From Anseranas semipalmata (lineage: Eukaryota; Chordata; Aves; Anseriformes; Anseranatidae), in assembly GCA_013399115.1 (NCBI GenBank), contig VXAA01003380.1, forward strand, positions 121,159 to 185,158: a stretch of 64,000 bases of DNA. Direction: 5' to 3'. This document shows, in pieces, positions 11,806 through 25,009 of this stretch (the stretch's first letter is position 1; each line of letters opens with the position of its first letter). Under the pieces are notes generated by a model that worked only from the letters and a program-made list of their open reading frames with translations, had not been told where the DNA came from and did no database searches. The translations under genes were made by a program, and so were the position numbers.

Positions 11806-14469
11806 AAAACGTGATGTCTTTCTTTTGTCTGACTTCTGTAAAATCATTGAAACTTAGTGCTTTCTTTAAAGTCTCAGCTAAGAGAGCTGTCAATTAAAAC
11901 TATTTTCAGAAGAGCATTGTTTCTTTAAATGAACAAAGCATAAACTGATTTTAGGTGTAGCTTCCCCAGTGTTTCCTCATGCTTTTGTACCTTCTACAAG
12001 TGGCAAAATGTTTAAGAGGATACAGAAAGCCCGCTTTGGAAGGCTGGATGACTGAGATCAAATCCATGATTTTTCTGTCTGCTTTCCTATGAGTGTCTCA
12101 CATAGTTTAAGTACTACTGATATTTGCTACTTGGGTACATTTACACAGAAACATTCTTCTTGGCTCCCTTGAAAGTCAATGGGAGGCTTTTGGTTGACTT
12201 CACTGAGGTAAGGATGAGGCATTATACAGCCAAAAAAGCATTCTTGTTGACATACATTTGGTGTGCATGTACTACCTTTTCAGGTTTTACTTTTTTACTA
12301 TCTCCTTCCCTCTGAGACTAAAGAAATTCTATAAAGTCTGTATCTTCTCCACAACCTCTGTCTTAAAGGGTGAAGAAGGAAACAAGAGAATGAAACTGAA
12401 GTGCTTGGCACTGTATCCTCGATTTCTACCACCTAGCAGTACCATAAAAATCTTTTTTCCTGTATAGAAACAAGACTCATGTAGTCTACATTACAATAGT
12501 GATAAAAATAAGGGAATTGAACTGACTTAAAATACAACTCTGTGAGAGAATCCTAACGCATATTTGACTCTAATGTATGCCTCTGATATATATGTACATT
12601 TAATATCTGCTGTCTTCTCTAACCTTTATTGAATGCGATTCTATCATCTCGACATGTAAAACAGAACCAAAGCAAGCAATTCTTTGCAAAATATTTTGGT
12701 TAGGTTAGAGCTGGTGAGACTCTCTACATTCTGGAGGGTATCTGCACAGTATCTAATGAGTGTTTTAATTACAGGAACTTTGTCAGTGGGTTTAAATTTT
12801 AGAGGAATTATGATAGTACTTCAAGTTTATAAAGATCTCTTAACGTAACTGTTTATAAGTTAGCTGATGTAGAATGTGAAATAAAATAGTATGACAATCA
12901 ACGTCAAGAGTTTAATATTTTGGATTTTATATACTACATATCATTTAAGAGTTACACTTTGAAGAAGTGCGTTCCAGTGTGATACCTAATCGGTAGCCTT
13001 TTCCACAGTTACAATTTTCCTCCTGTGCTGCCAAGCATCTGCATATTAATAAGTAACGGCATTTAATGAGAGGCACTCCAAGTAACACACTTAACTCACT
13101 GTCTTTATTCACTGTATCACAGTAAAAATGTACACTTATGCCAAAGAGAAGTTATGCCTTTAAACTGCAACTATAAATTGCAACTAACATGCTGAAGCAA
13201 GGATGTCAGAGCTACACATAATTACCATTTCTAGAAGAGCCTGTTTCCTGTGGTGACAGTAACATATTTAAAAGATACCATTTTCGGTCTTTGATGTCAC
13301 TTTTCTTATACAAAACTGTTTTTTTTTTTTTTTTTCTTTTCACTAAGAACCCCATTCCTTAGCCCAGTCTTATCCAGTAAAGCACTTAAGCATATGCTTA
13401 GATCACATTTATTTCATTATTTAGGCACGTGATTATGATTTTTTTTTCTGAAAAGGGATTGAACGTAAGTATATGTTTCAAATGCTTTGTCATATTGAAA
13501 CCTAAAATAGGAGCATAAGTCCTAACTGCAATATTACTCATGCTCCCTACTACCCAGGAATTTCAGTGACAACAAGTTTTATCAAGCTTTACAGGTTTAT
13601 TTTTCCAAATAATGTTTTAGTATCATCTTGTCTTATCATATAACACATGCTGTAAGCTTATTACAAGCCAACAAAAAGTTTGAAAAAATATTAAGCTTAA
13701 TCATATTTGAATCTTTAATACTGTACCAGTGCTCCACATGGCTTAAAGACCATAAGCTTTAAATACCACAGAAGCTTTTTTTTCTTCATATTTGAAATGA
13801 GAATGCTAAGAAAGGTATCTGCTGCTTATACAACAGGTTGTAAACCAGAAATTCACAGAGAATCCAGGGGAAAAACCCTTCCTATATCTCCTGTATTTCT
13901 CTTTCCATCCTTTGCTTTTTCTTATACACTGCAATAAAAAAGGTGTTTTCCTGGATAAATATTACCTGGATAAATTCATTACGATGAAGAATACAGTTTG
14001 ATTGGCTCCCTTATACTACCAATTTTATTTCCAGCAACCTAGCTATAAACAGTGCCCAGATTGCATAGCAAGGGATACCATCACCTATTCCCCTTGTACT
14101 AAATACCTCTGCACTACTCAAAACCTGAGGAAATTCTTCCTAAGCAACCCTATCATTGAAGTCACCCTTTATAGAAATACTTACTGTCCAACGCCTCAGT
14201 GTTTATTTGTTGTTGTGTTGTTTATTTGGTTGGGTTTTAATTAACATGTTTATTATAGCAGTTTGTGGTGGTTTTAGTATTTATACACTAAGGGTGTCAC
14301 ACGAGGAAGGCTGTCATCATTATTCTTCCGACAGAAAACTGGGTGCAGTTTTCTTCGGGGCCCTTCAGTGATTCTCACAAATAGGGTAGACCATAATGGC
14401 TGTTGAGGTACATGCAATGCATTGCCTCTTCTTCATAAGCTGATTACATTTTCTCTCTTAGGATAATTT
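11806..14469. other. AT-rich non-coding stretch, no gene seen
   Basis: No supported exon. There is one old repeat trace at 12145-12240 (listed), a poly-T run at about 13320-13335, and a compositionally complex part at about 13020-13200 that might be conserved non-coding DNA. Confidence 0.5.
12145..12240. repeat. Old interspersed repeat trace (amniote type)
   Basis: Contains GGCTCCCTTGAAAGTCAATG GGAGGC followed by TTGACTTCACTGAGGTAAGG. The pattern 'GTCAATGGGAG...GACTTCA...AGTAAGG' is common in reptile and bird genomes as a decayed non-autonomous repeat. The match is from memory and the family is not named. Confidence 0.4.
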
Positions 14470-14695
14470 GTTACAGCTAGAGCACAGAACTGAAAATTCA
14501 GAAATGTATTTTCCATTTCTCACTGGGCTGCAGACTTCCTATGTGGATCTTGAACAAATTGTTTTACTTACTCTACTTCTGCCTTTCACATCTGAAAAGT
14601 AGAGATAAAAGCAACAGGAGCACTTCAAGGCTTACTTCATTAAAATTGGCAAAGAACTTTCAGGTCAATAAATGGAGGCTGCTGTAGATTAACAT
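14470..14695 (+). mobile_element. MIR-family SINE (amniote CORE-SINE)
   Basis: The copy shows the full order of a MIR element. CAGCTAGAGCACAGAACTG is the 5' tRNA-related and core start. It is followed by a pyrimidine-rich CTGGGCTGCAGACTTCC block, then GTGGATCTTGAACAAATTG (equivalent of 'tgaccttgggcaagt'), then CACATCTGAAAAGTAGAGAT (equivalent of 'ccatctgtaaaatggggat'). The 3' end has GCAAAGAACTTTCAGGTC (equivalent of 'aaagtgctttgagatc'). The length of about 225 bases is close to a complete MIR. The divergence is very high, which fits an insertion predating birds. Confidence 0.75.
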
Positions 14696-15616
14696 ATTAA
14701 AAGTTCTAGTATTTTATTTATGACCTATTTTAATTGATACAAGATGTTTCTAAAATAGAAGCAACAAGAAAATTTAACACCATGTCACTGGTACAAATGT
14801 CCAGTTTTATAGACCAGTAGCTGTAACTGAATGGTATTAATGGGTTTCCCCTGTTTGGGCTGTATACCAGAGTACTAACATACACTTCAGCAATAACCTT
14901 CTTCAGATGGAAAGTTAAAATGAAGCTAAATGCAATACAAACACTTACTTCACACTTATGCACACATATACATGACATATAGAAAATATGTGCATCAAGG
15001 TACTAGTTGAAAGAAAGAAAAGCATTTTTTCCCTGATTGTGTCACAAGGACATAATTCCTCAAGCTCAAAGATAAATGTTGTAGAAATGTTCTGAAAATA
15101 AATGCTTGTAATTAACTAATAAAAGACTTTATATAAGATCCTTTGTTTAAAGGATGTCTTCATATTAATGTACTGTGGTTAAAACAAAATAAAATAGGTA
15201 GCATAGGAAGAAAAGACATATTTGTATTTTTAAAAATAATAAAATCTGCTTTATTCCAATGGCATTTTTCCTCTTTTTTTTTTTCCTTTTAAAAATAAAA
15301 ATTCCATTTTCCTGTCTGAATTCAAAATGATTGACTGGAGCACAATATTAAGTAATAAATAAAACAGTCCCAGTGCCTGAAAGACTCCTGAATAAAGAGA
15401 AAATTATTTTTGGATTTTCCTTCTGATCAGATATGAAATATTCTGAAACGCCACCTCTATAATTTGATAAAAAGCTTGATATCCCCAAATGAAAATAGGA
15501 TTCAGCACTTTCATTTTTCTGTCTCTAAAGGAACCTCTAGGTAAACTGATTTTAAAAAAATGAAAATCTCAAGCATAAAGGTGGGAGTAATGAAGCAAGT
15601 TTAAATATGCGCTGAC
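14696..15616. other. AT-rich sequence, probable intron downstream of the coding exon
   Basis: If the - strand exon at 15617-15794 is real, this stretch is the start of the intron that follows it. I found no further exon in it. Confidence 0.45.
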
Positions 15617-15790
15617 CTTTGAAATGAACTGCATTCCATGTTGTTTGGCCAAGAAGCTGGCTGTGTTGCTGTCTCCATCAATTTCCACAGCATGAAAGAT
15701 GTGGGTTTTGGAGCTGCCCTGCTCTCTGGTGGATGTTGATAGGCATCGCTGCAAATACACCAGTGCTGATAGTAACAGCCATATGTTCAT
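15617..15790 (-). CDS. First coding exon of a proprotein-convertase-like (PCSK family, S8 pro-domain) gene
   Basis: The exon encodes 58 residues from an ATG at 15790-15788. Residues 2-13 (NIWLLLSALVYL) look like a signal peptide core. Residues 31-58 (IFHAVEIDGDSN, then TASFLAKQHGMQFISK) align without gaps to the start of PCSK pro-domains: A-V-x-[IV]-x-G, then A and A at the family spacing, then H-G. Upstream the - strand reads TTTCTTTCTAATATTTCAG, a good acceptor ending at 15795, leaving a four-base leader before the ATG. Downstream the exon ends AAAG at 15617, followed by GTCAGC as donor. The junction is phase 0 and falls where PCSK genes, as I remember them, end their first coding exon (after ...HGFxNLGQ). 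The usual HW before AV is FH here, and similarity to any one PCSK is low, so the paralogue is not named. Enzyme activity cannot be judged: the catalytic domain is in exons not found here. Another secreted protein is possible. Confidence 0.6.
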
Positions 15791-15794
15791 TGCT

Positions 15795-15813
15795 CTGAAA
15801 TATTAGAAAGAAA
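15795..15813 (-). promoter_or_regulatory. Splice acceptor of the PCSK-like exon
   Basis: On the - strand the 19 bases before the exon read as a pyrimidine-rich tract with TAAT and end in CAG. The exon then starts with AGCA and the ATG. An acceptor just before the start codon implies at least one 5' untranslated exon at higher coordinates. Confidence 0.6.
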
Positions 15814-17021
15814 TCCACAAGGGATAAAAGTGTAAGCATCTCCTTTTGCTGTTGCTGTTCACCATAAGAATTTACCCAGAGGTGGCTGTATTTTATTTTC
15901 CCCTTCTTTGGTTAAAAAATAAAATCCTACAATGTTTTATTTAGTAGCAATATAAAAATAAAAAGAAGAAAGCAAAAGAAAATGTATTAATTTTGGAAGC
16001 TAAGAGTACTATGCTGTTTGACAGTATCTAAAAGCAAAGTAATATTATGTGATATGATTTTATTCATACAAATTCAAAAACTAAAATGTACACCATTTTG
16101 AAGTTTTAGTTATATATTTGTCTTCTTTTTCCACTCCTGTTTTATTATCTAAGTTTCACTAGTTTTATTCATTAGTGATTTGCTAATCTGAAGCTGTTCA
16201 CTAGACCTGAAGGTCAAATGGCATTCTCTTAACAATTTCAGTATTTCATATCAAAATGGAAGATTACCACTTCAGTAGTTTTAATAACAACCTAAACAAT
16301 GTAAATATCCATGTACCTGTTCGTAATATTTACTTTTTTATTACATATAACTAATAATTCTATTAGATGTCAGTTTAAAAGAGAATCTTATGATCTAATT
16401 ATATATTGCCTAGAAAAATGAATGATAGAAAGATGGCAAGGTCAAGATTATACATTTGAGAAGTACTACAGCTATCTTAATTAGGCAATATTCATACGTG
16501 GCTGAAAATTTATTCTGTACATGCTAACACTTAGGCACTAGATCCTGGCTTTAAAAATATGACAGTAGCAAATAACAAAATCCACCTAAGTGATATCCTG
16601 ATGTTTCACCTGTGAAACAGGTAACATTTAAGTAGATGTGTTATTGAAAACAGTGGAAGAACTCCCAACTAGCTTTTCCACCTATATTCCCATTCTTTTA
16701 TATACCTGTTAAGATCTGCACACTACCAGAATTAAAGTATTAACTTTAAAATGGACGAGATAATACAGTTGTGCATGTTATAGGTGGTAATGTTCATCTC
16801 CATGCTTGCAATGTTTGCAGTAATTATTATTCAAATAGTCTTTTAAAATAGTAGTTAGATAGAAATTATCAGTGGGACCATAAAAATATGTAGAAATAAC
16901 CATTGTATCAATCCAATCTTTGAAGATATGCATCTGTCTTTACTAAGCCATATCTTCCAATTGCATCTTTCTTGGAAAACCCAGAACTAACACAAAGCAG
17001 CCAGTGACTGAATTCCCCCCA

Positions 17022-17041
17022 ACACACACACACACACACAG
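17022..17041. repeat. (CA)n microsatellite
   Basis: About ten CA units, preceded by a C run. Confidence 0.9.
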
Positions 17042-18459
17042 AGTAGTGGCTTTTTTTAATATTAGGTGCAAATTAAGGTGCAACAGAAAAAAAGTTTATC
17101 TCATATCTTGCAGTCCACAATAATATAAACCCACGATCTTTAATAAACACTGCCAGACTGAAAAATATACTTAACATTTAAAGTTAAAGATATAAAGCAG
17201 ATCTTGATTGAGATCCTACCAGCTAGATACCTCTGAAAAAGCCTAGTAAAGCATATCAGATGGAATCCCTACTAACTACGTTTGAGTGTTTCTGGATTCA
17301 GATGGCTACCTGAAGCATAGATAGAGCCTCACACAGGTGGGGGATTTTTAAACCTGACATATGTAGTCGAAATTTCTAAAGTTCTTCTTCAAATCTTAGC
17401 TACATAGTAGGGACACTACTGGTCTTCCACTTGGTGTTTTTAGGAACACGGAGGATTGAGGTAGTGGGAATTGCAATTTCTTTCTTTTGCCTAGCTAAGC
17501 AGTCAGGTTACAGCCCTATAAAATGAAGCTCAGTAATCAGTGGAAGGGAAAACATGAAGATTATGGAAGACTAAGTTTCAGCTCCTGCATGCAAGGAGAT
17601 GAAAATTTCATCAAGTATTGTCCAGCATGAGGCTGAATATTTTTTGTTTTGTTGTTTCTTCTGCTAATGCAGTTCTACTCTGTATGGACTATTTACTTAT
17701 ATGGTGATTGAGTCAAAAAAAGAAAATGACATTACAGCTCAGTCTATTCTAAACATTATTCAGAATGGATTTCAACCAAAGTCTTCTACTAACAATTCTA
17801 ATACAGTCTAGAGCTATGACAATCTCTTTGTCTAGTTCATTGAACCATTTAAGTTGGCAAACCATCCAGGTGGACAGAGCAGTCCTATTGCCACTGTCTT
17901 TAGAGAATAAACTCTGGAAGGAATTCTCCAGTCAGCCACAGACAGCTTAGAGTAATGTAGTCAGCCCATATTTACTGTATGCTGAAGTCTAGGGGGTGTA
18001 CAGAGAAACTGGGGCTGCAGAGGGAAGTAGGAAAAAAATGACATTGATATTGCAGACTCACTCTGTATAATTTGTGCAGAATAAAATATTTCCAGAACAA
18101 GCGATCAAAATTACTTTACCTAGAATGCCCTGGATCATAACAGCATTATTTTAGGAAAATAAAAATACAGGTTTAATCCCCTGCAGACAGAGGTAAAGAC
18201 AGAATACCATGGTTTTCAGTAAGGAACTGACTCCGCTGTGGTATTGATAAAAATGTTTTAAAGATACTACTCTCCTCTGTTACTGTATTCCCTATCATTC
18301 ACTTTAATACTTTTCAAACCAAACTTTTTTCTAGTACTGAAGTAGAGATTTTCAGAACTTACACATTTTTTTAAGCTGACAGATTTAGCAAATTTGTCCT
18401 GACCTGATTGGAGCTGCTCTGCAGATTAATTTTTTTGACTACCAATCAATATTAAAAAA

Positions 18460-18489
18460 ACAACAACAACAACAACAACAACAACAAAC
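18460..18489. repeat. (CAA)n microsatellite
   Basis: Nine consecutive CAA units after a run of seven A. Confidence 0.9.
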
Positions 18490-21400
18490 AGAAAACAAAG
18501 AATATACATACAATACAGTGCAAACATGTCTGAGAAGCATTTCTTATGTACTAGTGGCTTATGATATTAATAAAATAGGAAAACAAATTGATGGGTGATT
18601 AAATGAGAAAAAATATAAAAAGCAATAATCATTGAAAGCTTCTGCTATTTATATATATATTAGGAAGCGTCAGCCACCAATATAAAATGAGTCATGTCTG
18701 ACATCAAGATGATACTTAGAAAAACACTTGATTGACAATCTGGAGGGAAAAAAAAAAACACACAACACAACCGCGATTAGTAAAATTTTACAAGTCAAAA
18801 CATAGACCCTATTTTTGAAAACAGATGGTAATCCTGCAAGTATGTATTTTCACAGAAGAATTATACATTTAATAATTTTCCCTTCTGCAAAAATACCAAT
18901 TGACAGGATTCTTGCTTCCCAAGAAATTGCAAATACATCCTAGAAAGTGGAATCAGTAAACACACTCAAACACATCTTCAAAAGTAACGTCAACAATTTA
19001 AAGACTATTTTATAGGTACAAGTACTAATTAGATAACTTCACAGTCATGAGGTTGGAGCAAACCAAAGCAGGTGTAATATCAATATTAAATATTGAAAAA
19101 ATTAAAAAAATACATCAATACATCAATATTAAAAAAATTCAAATACATTGCGAGTAAAAAGTGACCGAATTTTAAGAATAAAACTAGGAATTGAAGAGGT
19201 GAGGTAATATATTTTAAAAACAGATTTTGCGGGTAAGACAAAAGTGAGAATTTTTACTGAGGTCCTACATGCTAGATGATAAAGCAAACATCGGTAAAAA
19301 TGCACCAAGTAATTTAGGCAAACACAATATTCACAGGTATTCACATTTTAAATGATAGTTTAAAAGCATTGTGTTGAACCAAAAACCCCGAGAGGGACTT
19401 CCATGCTGTCCTCTCCTGAAACGTCACAGTTGATGCAGTCTTCTGTATTTCAGATTAAAAGTGTTCGGAACTCTATTTCATTCATCGCAATGAAAAAATA
19501 CATCAACGGAAGGCCTTTAATATATTGAAACAGCAAAGCAGAAATAATAGTGTGGAGATGTGGTGCCTATGACTTAATGTTTTCTTTTCTTTGTGATATC
19601 CCGAATGGCAGCAAAGAAAAGGAATCAACTTGTTACAGAAGCAAAGCATAATTTAAAACAATATTTTTAATTTTGGAGCACAAGTTAAAAACCTGACTGA
19701 CAAAAGCCTGTCTTGAAAAATTTTAACAAGTCCTGAAAAGATCAGTACAAATTTAAAATATTGACCTGAAATCTTAACTAATACAAGATCACTCTGTATC
19801 TTTCAGATTTGTTCTTCTACATTATTTCCTCACGTGAACAGCTATTTACATTTACTATACATTGAGCATTATACTTTGTAAAACATAATATTGCCATAAA
19901 TTAGTTAGATTTTAAAATAGTTGTTATCTAGATTGCATTAGCATTCATAAAGTTCCAATAAACAGTTTGCTAATTCTGTTAAGAGAAAAGTGTAAAGATT
20001 TTCCAAATACTTGTTTTCTACGACAACATGAAAGCAGTGGATGCTTTAAAGTGGATGCTTGTCCAAAGTTGGACAAGATAATATGGCTCTGAAAACTGCA
20101 GTCACAACAAGGTCAGGAGAAGCAGATATGAGTTTAAAGCTCAAATCTTGAAAGATTCCACCTGTGCAGAGTAATCCCCATCCCAAGACTGATCCTATAT
20201 TTCTCCCATAATGCAGTTTTCCCATGTCCCAATCCATACAATGGGAGAACAAAGAGACTGTCTCACCTATACTGTCTAAGAGAAGTACAAACTGAGGGTA
20301 AATTGCACAGAGGAGGATCTGTGTGGCTGTCGAAGGGGAGTATGGACTTCAAATAATGGTTGCTCAGCATGAGTGAAACTGGACAAGTATGTGGAAGACC
20401 TCTGACTGACTGATTAGGATGACTCATTGGGACCTGAGTTGATACAAAGTTGGTTGATTCAAGTAACATGAAGTGCAATTGGTTAAAGAGAACTAGAAAA
20501 AAAGAGTCAGTCGGGAAAGATAGTGAGACTGGAAAGGTCCAGCACTAGATGAAGAGAGAGACCTGAATGATTTAGGGAGGGGGAGATTAGAGAAGGGGAG
20601 AACCAGAAGAAAAACAAGAGAAACAAACATGGCAAGGAACTACCCATGTGCAACTGAGATTTTCTGGGCAAAGAGACTCAGGACAAGGATATTAACTCTG
20701 AAAGAGGAAAGGAGGAGAAAGAGCAAGTGACAAGGAAAACCTGACCAGGCTGTAAAGATCAAAACTTCTGTATAACCTTCAGATTTGTTCTTCTCCACAG
20801 CCTGAAACCAAATCTTGACTTCCAAATCTTGCCACTCCATTGAAATTGGAAAATACAAAACCAACCGAGTGTATTAACTCCATCTACTGAGCAACGGGGA
20901 CAGTTAAACCCTGGTACTTCAAAGAAACTGTGAGTGCATTGCTTCAAATGGATTTAATTTTTTTTCTTGGTGTGACAAATACGGTACTATTGTCCAACTG
21001 AAATTGCAGTTTTCCAAAATGAAAGATTAAGATTTTCCTATACTACACATCTGCAGTAACAGATTAGGCTTTTTTAAGAAGCTATGATATGGACCTATGG
21101 CAGCAGTGTTTCTATCATTAAGTGCTTATCACAACAAAGAGTATTTTGAATAACACTGAATCCTCTCAAGGTCAGCAGCAGATGATCGTGTTTTACAATT
21201 ACGAGTCTTGAGAGTATTATGTGTTTTTTACATCAGAGATTTCAATTTAAATTCTAAATATGAATAATAAATCCTACAACAAATTAGTAGCTTCCTGAAG
21301 TTATTACACAATGCATGCTTATGTTTCTGAATTGTAATTTTGCTATGTAGGCACATACACACCAAAAAAGATTATATTAATGTTTATAGTCACACAGAAA

Positions 21401-23052
21401 AAACAACAACAACAAATAGACAGATGTGAATCCAAATTTCTTAAGGTGATTGAAGCTAAGCATGCTTTCATCATATTAGACAGTAAACAACAGTGATTAC
21501 CACCAGAAATATTTGCAAAAATGTTGAAAAAAGAATTAAATGTGAAGCAATAGTAAATTTCCACTTCTCTTCAGAATTGTCTGCTGTTTTATAAGACAAC
21601 TAGAAAGAAAATAGAAGAAAGACTGAGGGTTTTCTTTTAAATAAAAAGACTGGCTTTCTTTTTGTATCATCTTCCACAAGGAAAAAATGATCATCGTTAA
21701 CTGTGTAGTGAGACATTCTTTAGTTTTTGAGGAAACATAGCAAAACAGCTGAATTACAAGCATCATGTTCTGAATTAAGAAGTGTTCCTGTACATGTTTT
21801 GTGGCATATGCTGACCGAGTCCTGGTTTGCACCAGTTTATGAAACATGACAAGATCACAATTAAAGCTTACCTATGCCACAGGCTACTCAGGTGGTATGT
21901 CATAATGCCATGAGTCCAGACACTGTACCTTCTTTTTTTTTTTCATTTATTTTACTCAAGTTTTATAACACTAGAGACAGAGCCAAGATCTGAATTTATG
22001 GCATTGTTACTCCCAGATAAATGTAAGCAGCAAACCATGAGGGTATATTCAGAAGCATCTCCTGTGATGTCTCAGACCTGCAGAGACAGTGTATTCTCTT
22101 GATTTTGTTTTTTTTTTTTTTTACTGAAGAAACACTGAAGTGAAGAGTACAGAACAATACACACTTCATTGCACCTTTTTGCACAATATTTTGAGCAATA
22201 TGTTTTGCCTTTAAAAAAATGTATTGGTAATGGCAAATGCTTTTTAAAAGATTATCATAGAAACTGACAACATTTCAGTATTTTCCGGTTTCTATCAAAA
22301 CACTAACAACTGTACTAGAAACCAAGTAGAGTTCAGTTACGGATACAGCCCGCAGTTTAGCAGATTTTCAGCAGACGTCAGTGAGCATCAAGAAACTTCA
22401 GAGATTAGCAAATTCTGTAGATAGAGTTAAATCTTGAAAACAGGGTCATTTATGATCAAGTGCATTTTGTTCCTACAGTTGTTCCTGTTTTTTGTTGGAA
22501 AATAAGAAAAAGGACAATTGCACGCTGTTCCTCAGCTGGACTGATCTCAAAATGCTTTGCAAACCACATATACAATAATGTGGGAATAAAAAACAGAAAA
22601 TACTAAAATTACAAAAACCACAGCTACCTAGGAATTTGGACTGGCAAATCTGTTTATTAAAAGACTAAACTGCTACAAAACTTCTGGAACTGAAAAGGAG
22701 GAAATACTTTTATCTAATCAGCACATTACTGTGAATTAAGCGGTATTATTCTAGCAATGTATTCTAACAGTATAAATGCAGACAGTTTATAAGAAGAGTT
22801 ACTTCTAGTAGACTAAATCAAATCTTCTAGTAGACTTAATGCAATACTTGAGGGAAAAATGACAAGCTTTCAAGCATGCAAGACTTTCCTCCAATCTAAA
22901 GTGGAATTATCAGTCTTCCAAACTAAATAAAAGTTGAGATACATTGCTCTGATTTTAATTTAATCAAACTTGCCAATTAAAAAAGATAGTTCATAAATGT
23001 GGGGTGGAGAAATATTAGAAAGTGAAAGAATACATTTGTTTACTCCTACGGG

Positions 23053-23084
23053 ACAGAGAGAGAGAGAGCAAGAGAGAGAGAGAA
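23053..23084. repeat. (GA)n microsatellite
   Basis: Two GA blocks separated by one CAAG interruption. Confidence 0.88.
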
Positions 23085-24973
23085 GTAATTTACTGTCTGT
23101 GCAGCATAGAAAGGTTATCCTGGGGTGGCAAAAAATATAATGTGCCATAAAACCAATGTCTCTGTTGAGTCCATGTTTTTAGTGCCCAGTAGAGTTATGA
23201 ATTTTAGTTCCAGACTTATCTTTTGAAGGTATTTTGTATGTTTCCCTTGAGCATCAGGGCTGAGAGGTCAGAGATGAAGTGGCTGTTCTGGATTAAAGCA
23301 AATGTGACATAGCTATGCAAACTGGAATTCACAATTCAATAAGATTTGTGTAGCTATCCTACTTCAAAGTTCTGTTTAATTGCCAAGAATGGTCACTTCC
23401 AGGAATAAAACTAATGCAAAGCCCCTGTATTCTGTTTTTCAACAGTTAGAATAGTGTAAAATAACCTTAAACCAGTCTTAAATGATAGCTGAAAATGACT
23501 TAACTCTATGGTGATTGGAGCATCATAGCAAATAGAAAACCTGTATCTGCTATTAAGCACTTGTTGCTCTCTACTCTGGTAAAGAGAGAAAAGCCAGAAC
23601 AAGTCTTGAGAGAATCTTTTAGCCAGCATAACTTCAATGAATTACTCAGCTTGCTCTAAAGCACTTCCAGAATCCATATTAACCTCAAGGTCAGGAAAGA
23701 AGACTCAAACTCTTGGTTTAGGAGCACATTTTCCAATGTATGCATAACTACTTCATATATATTGAAACGATAGTTTGAAGGCTCCAAGACTTCTTTACTT
23801 AAGTACCACAAGTACTGGTTGCATTCAGGGAGAATTCCAAGCTTAAGTCCTCAAAGAGATCTTCTGGTATTTTTAGAGAGTACATTCCCACTGCCAAGCC
23901 ATATCTCAGACACACTATTTAACTACTCACTGGGTGGTTATCTTACACTTAAAATTGCCCAAATTATGCTATCACTCAATGGATGATATAATAGATAAAT
24001 GAAGTGTTCTGAATTATATAGGCTGTCATACTCATTTCTGTGTGTGTTTCACAGTTAGTCTGTAACACAGTTGCAAAAATTCTTCTGAAAAGGATACAGA
24101 TATCTGAGGAGGGTACCAAAGGGGAGGAAGGACAGCTTCTCCCCTTACTATGCTCCTTCAAGAAATGAGAACAAGAAAAAGAAATTGAAAAAAGGGGTTC
24201 AAGACAAGCAAATGTTACACTTTAAAAAATATATATATGTAAAATATATATGAAAAAGTTTATGTATATATGAAAAATGAAATAAAATAAACAGGCAACA
24301 TAGTGGAACTGTACAAATAAGGATTGAATGACAATGAGAAAACACTTAAATGGTTGACTCAGGCTTTAAGTGTTTTTAAGGGGCTAAAATGAAACTTCAC
24401 TAGAGGCTTAACTATCAGATCCAAAACTATATTTTCATGAAGCTTAGCTCAATACCCAGTCTAAGATGAACAATTTAAGCACTTAGAACAAAATCATTTT
24501 GCTATTAGACCAACAAAATCCTATCTAGCCCTCTAAATAGTGTGAGCTAATTCAAGCCTCTTTCAAGGTTTTGGCTTAAATGTCAATCAAGGAATGCTTA
24601 TATTTCTAGAATATCTTTCCCTTACCTTTAAGTCAACGGATTTTTGGTCTTTTCTATAGTAAGAGTCAACCAAGACAGAGACAGCTTAACTAGTTAGAGT
24701 TGCAAATGACTACTCCTTCAGTTTTTTTTAGTAACTCAGAAATACCTCTTTTGTAATAATGATGATAGTAGAGTGATACACAGCAGCATCAAATCAATAC
24801 CTTTGATTTCCATACAGTTCTGTGTATAGTTTTCAGAAAATAGAGGTTGTGCGATATTGTAAAGTGTCAAACTTTTCTTTAATCTGTTGAGAAACCTCCG
24901 CAACATGCAAAGAGAATCAATTGTCACTTTGAGAACTTTTGAAATTATGTAAACCAGAAAGCATTAACTGTTG

Positions 24974-25009
24974 AAAGAGAGAAAGAGAGAAAGAGAGAAA
25001 GAGAGAAAG
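24974..25009. repeat. Tandem octamer repeat (GAGAGAAA)n
   Basis: Four near-perfect copies of an eight-base purine unit, GAGAGAAA. Confidence 0.88.

Noticed and set aside
20100..20950. Less AT-rich patch that might be another old interspersed repeat
   Set aside because: Its wording recalls the 33.7-34.9 kb repeat in style only. I could not align them by eye.
24974..25009. CRISPR-like regular repeats
   Set aside because: The unit is an eight-base purine microsatellite without spacers, in an animal genome.
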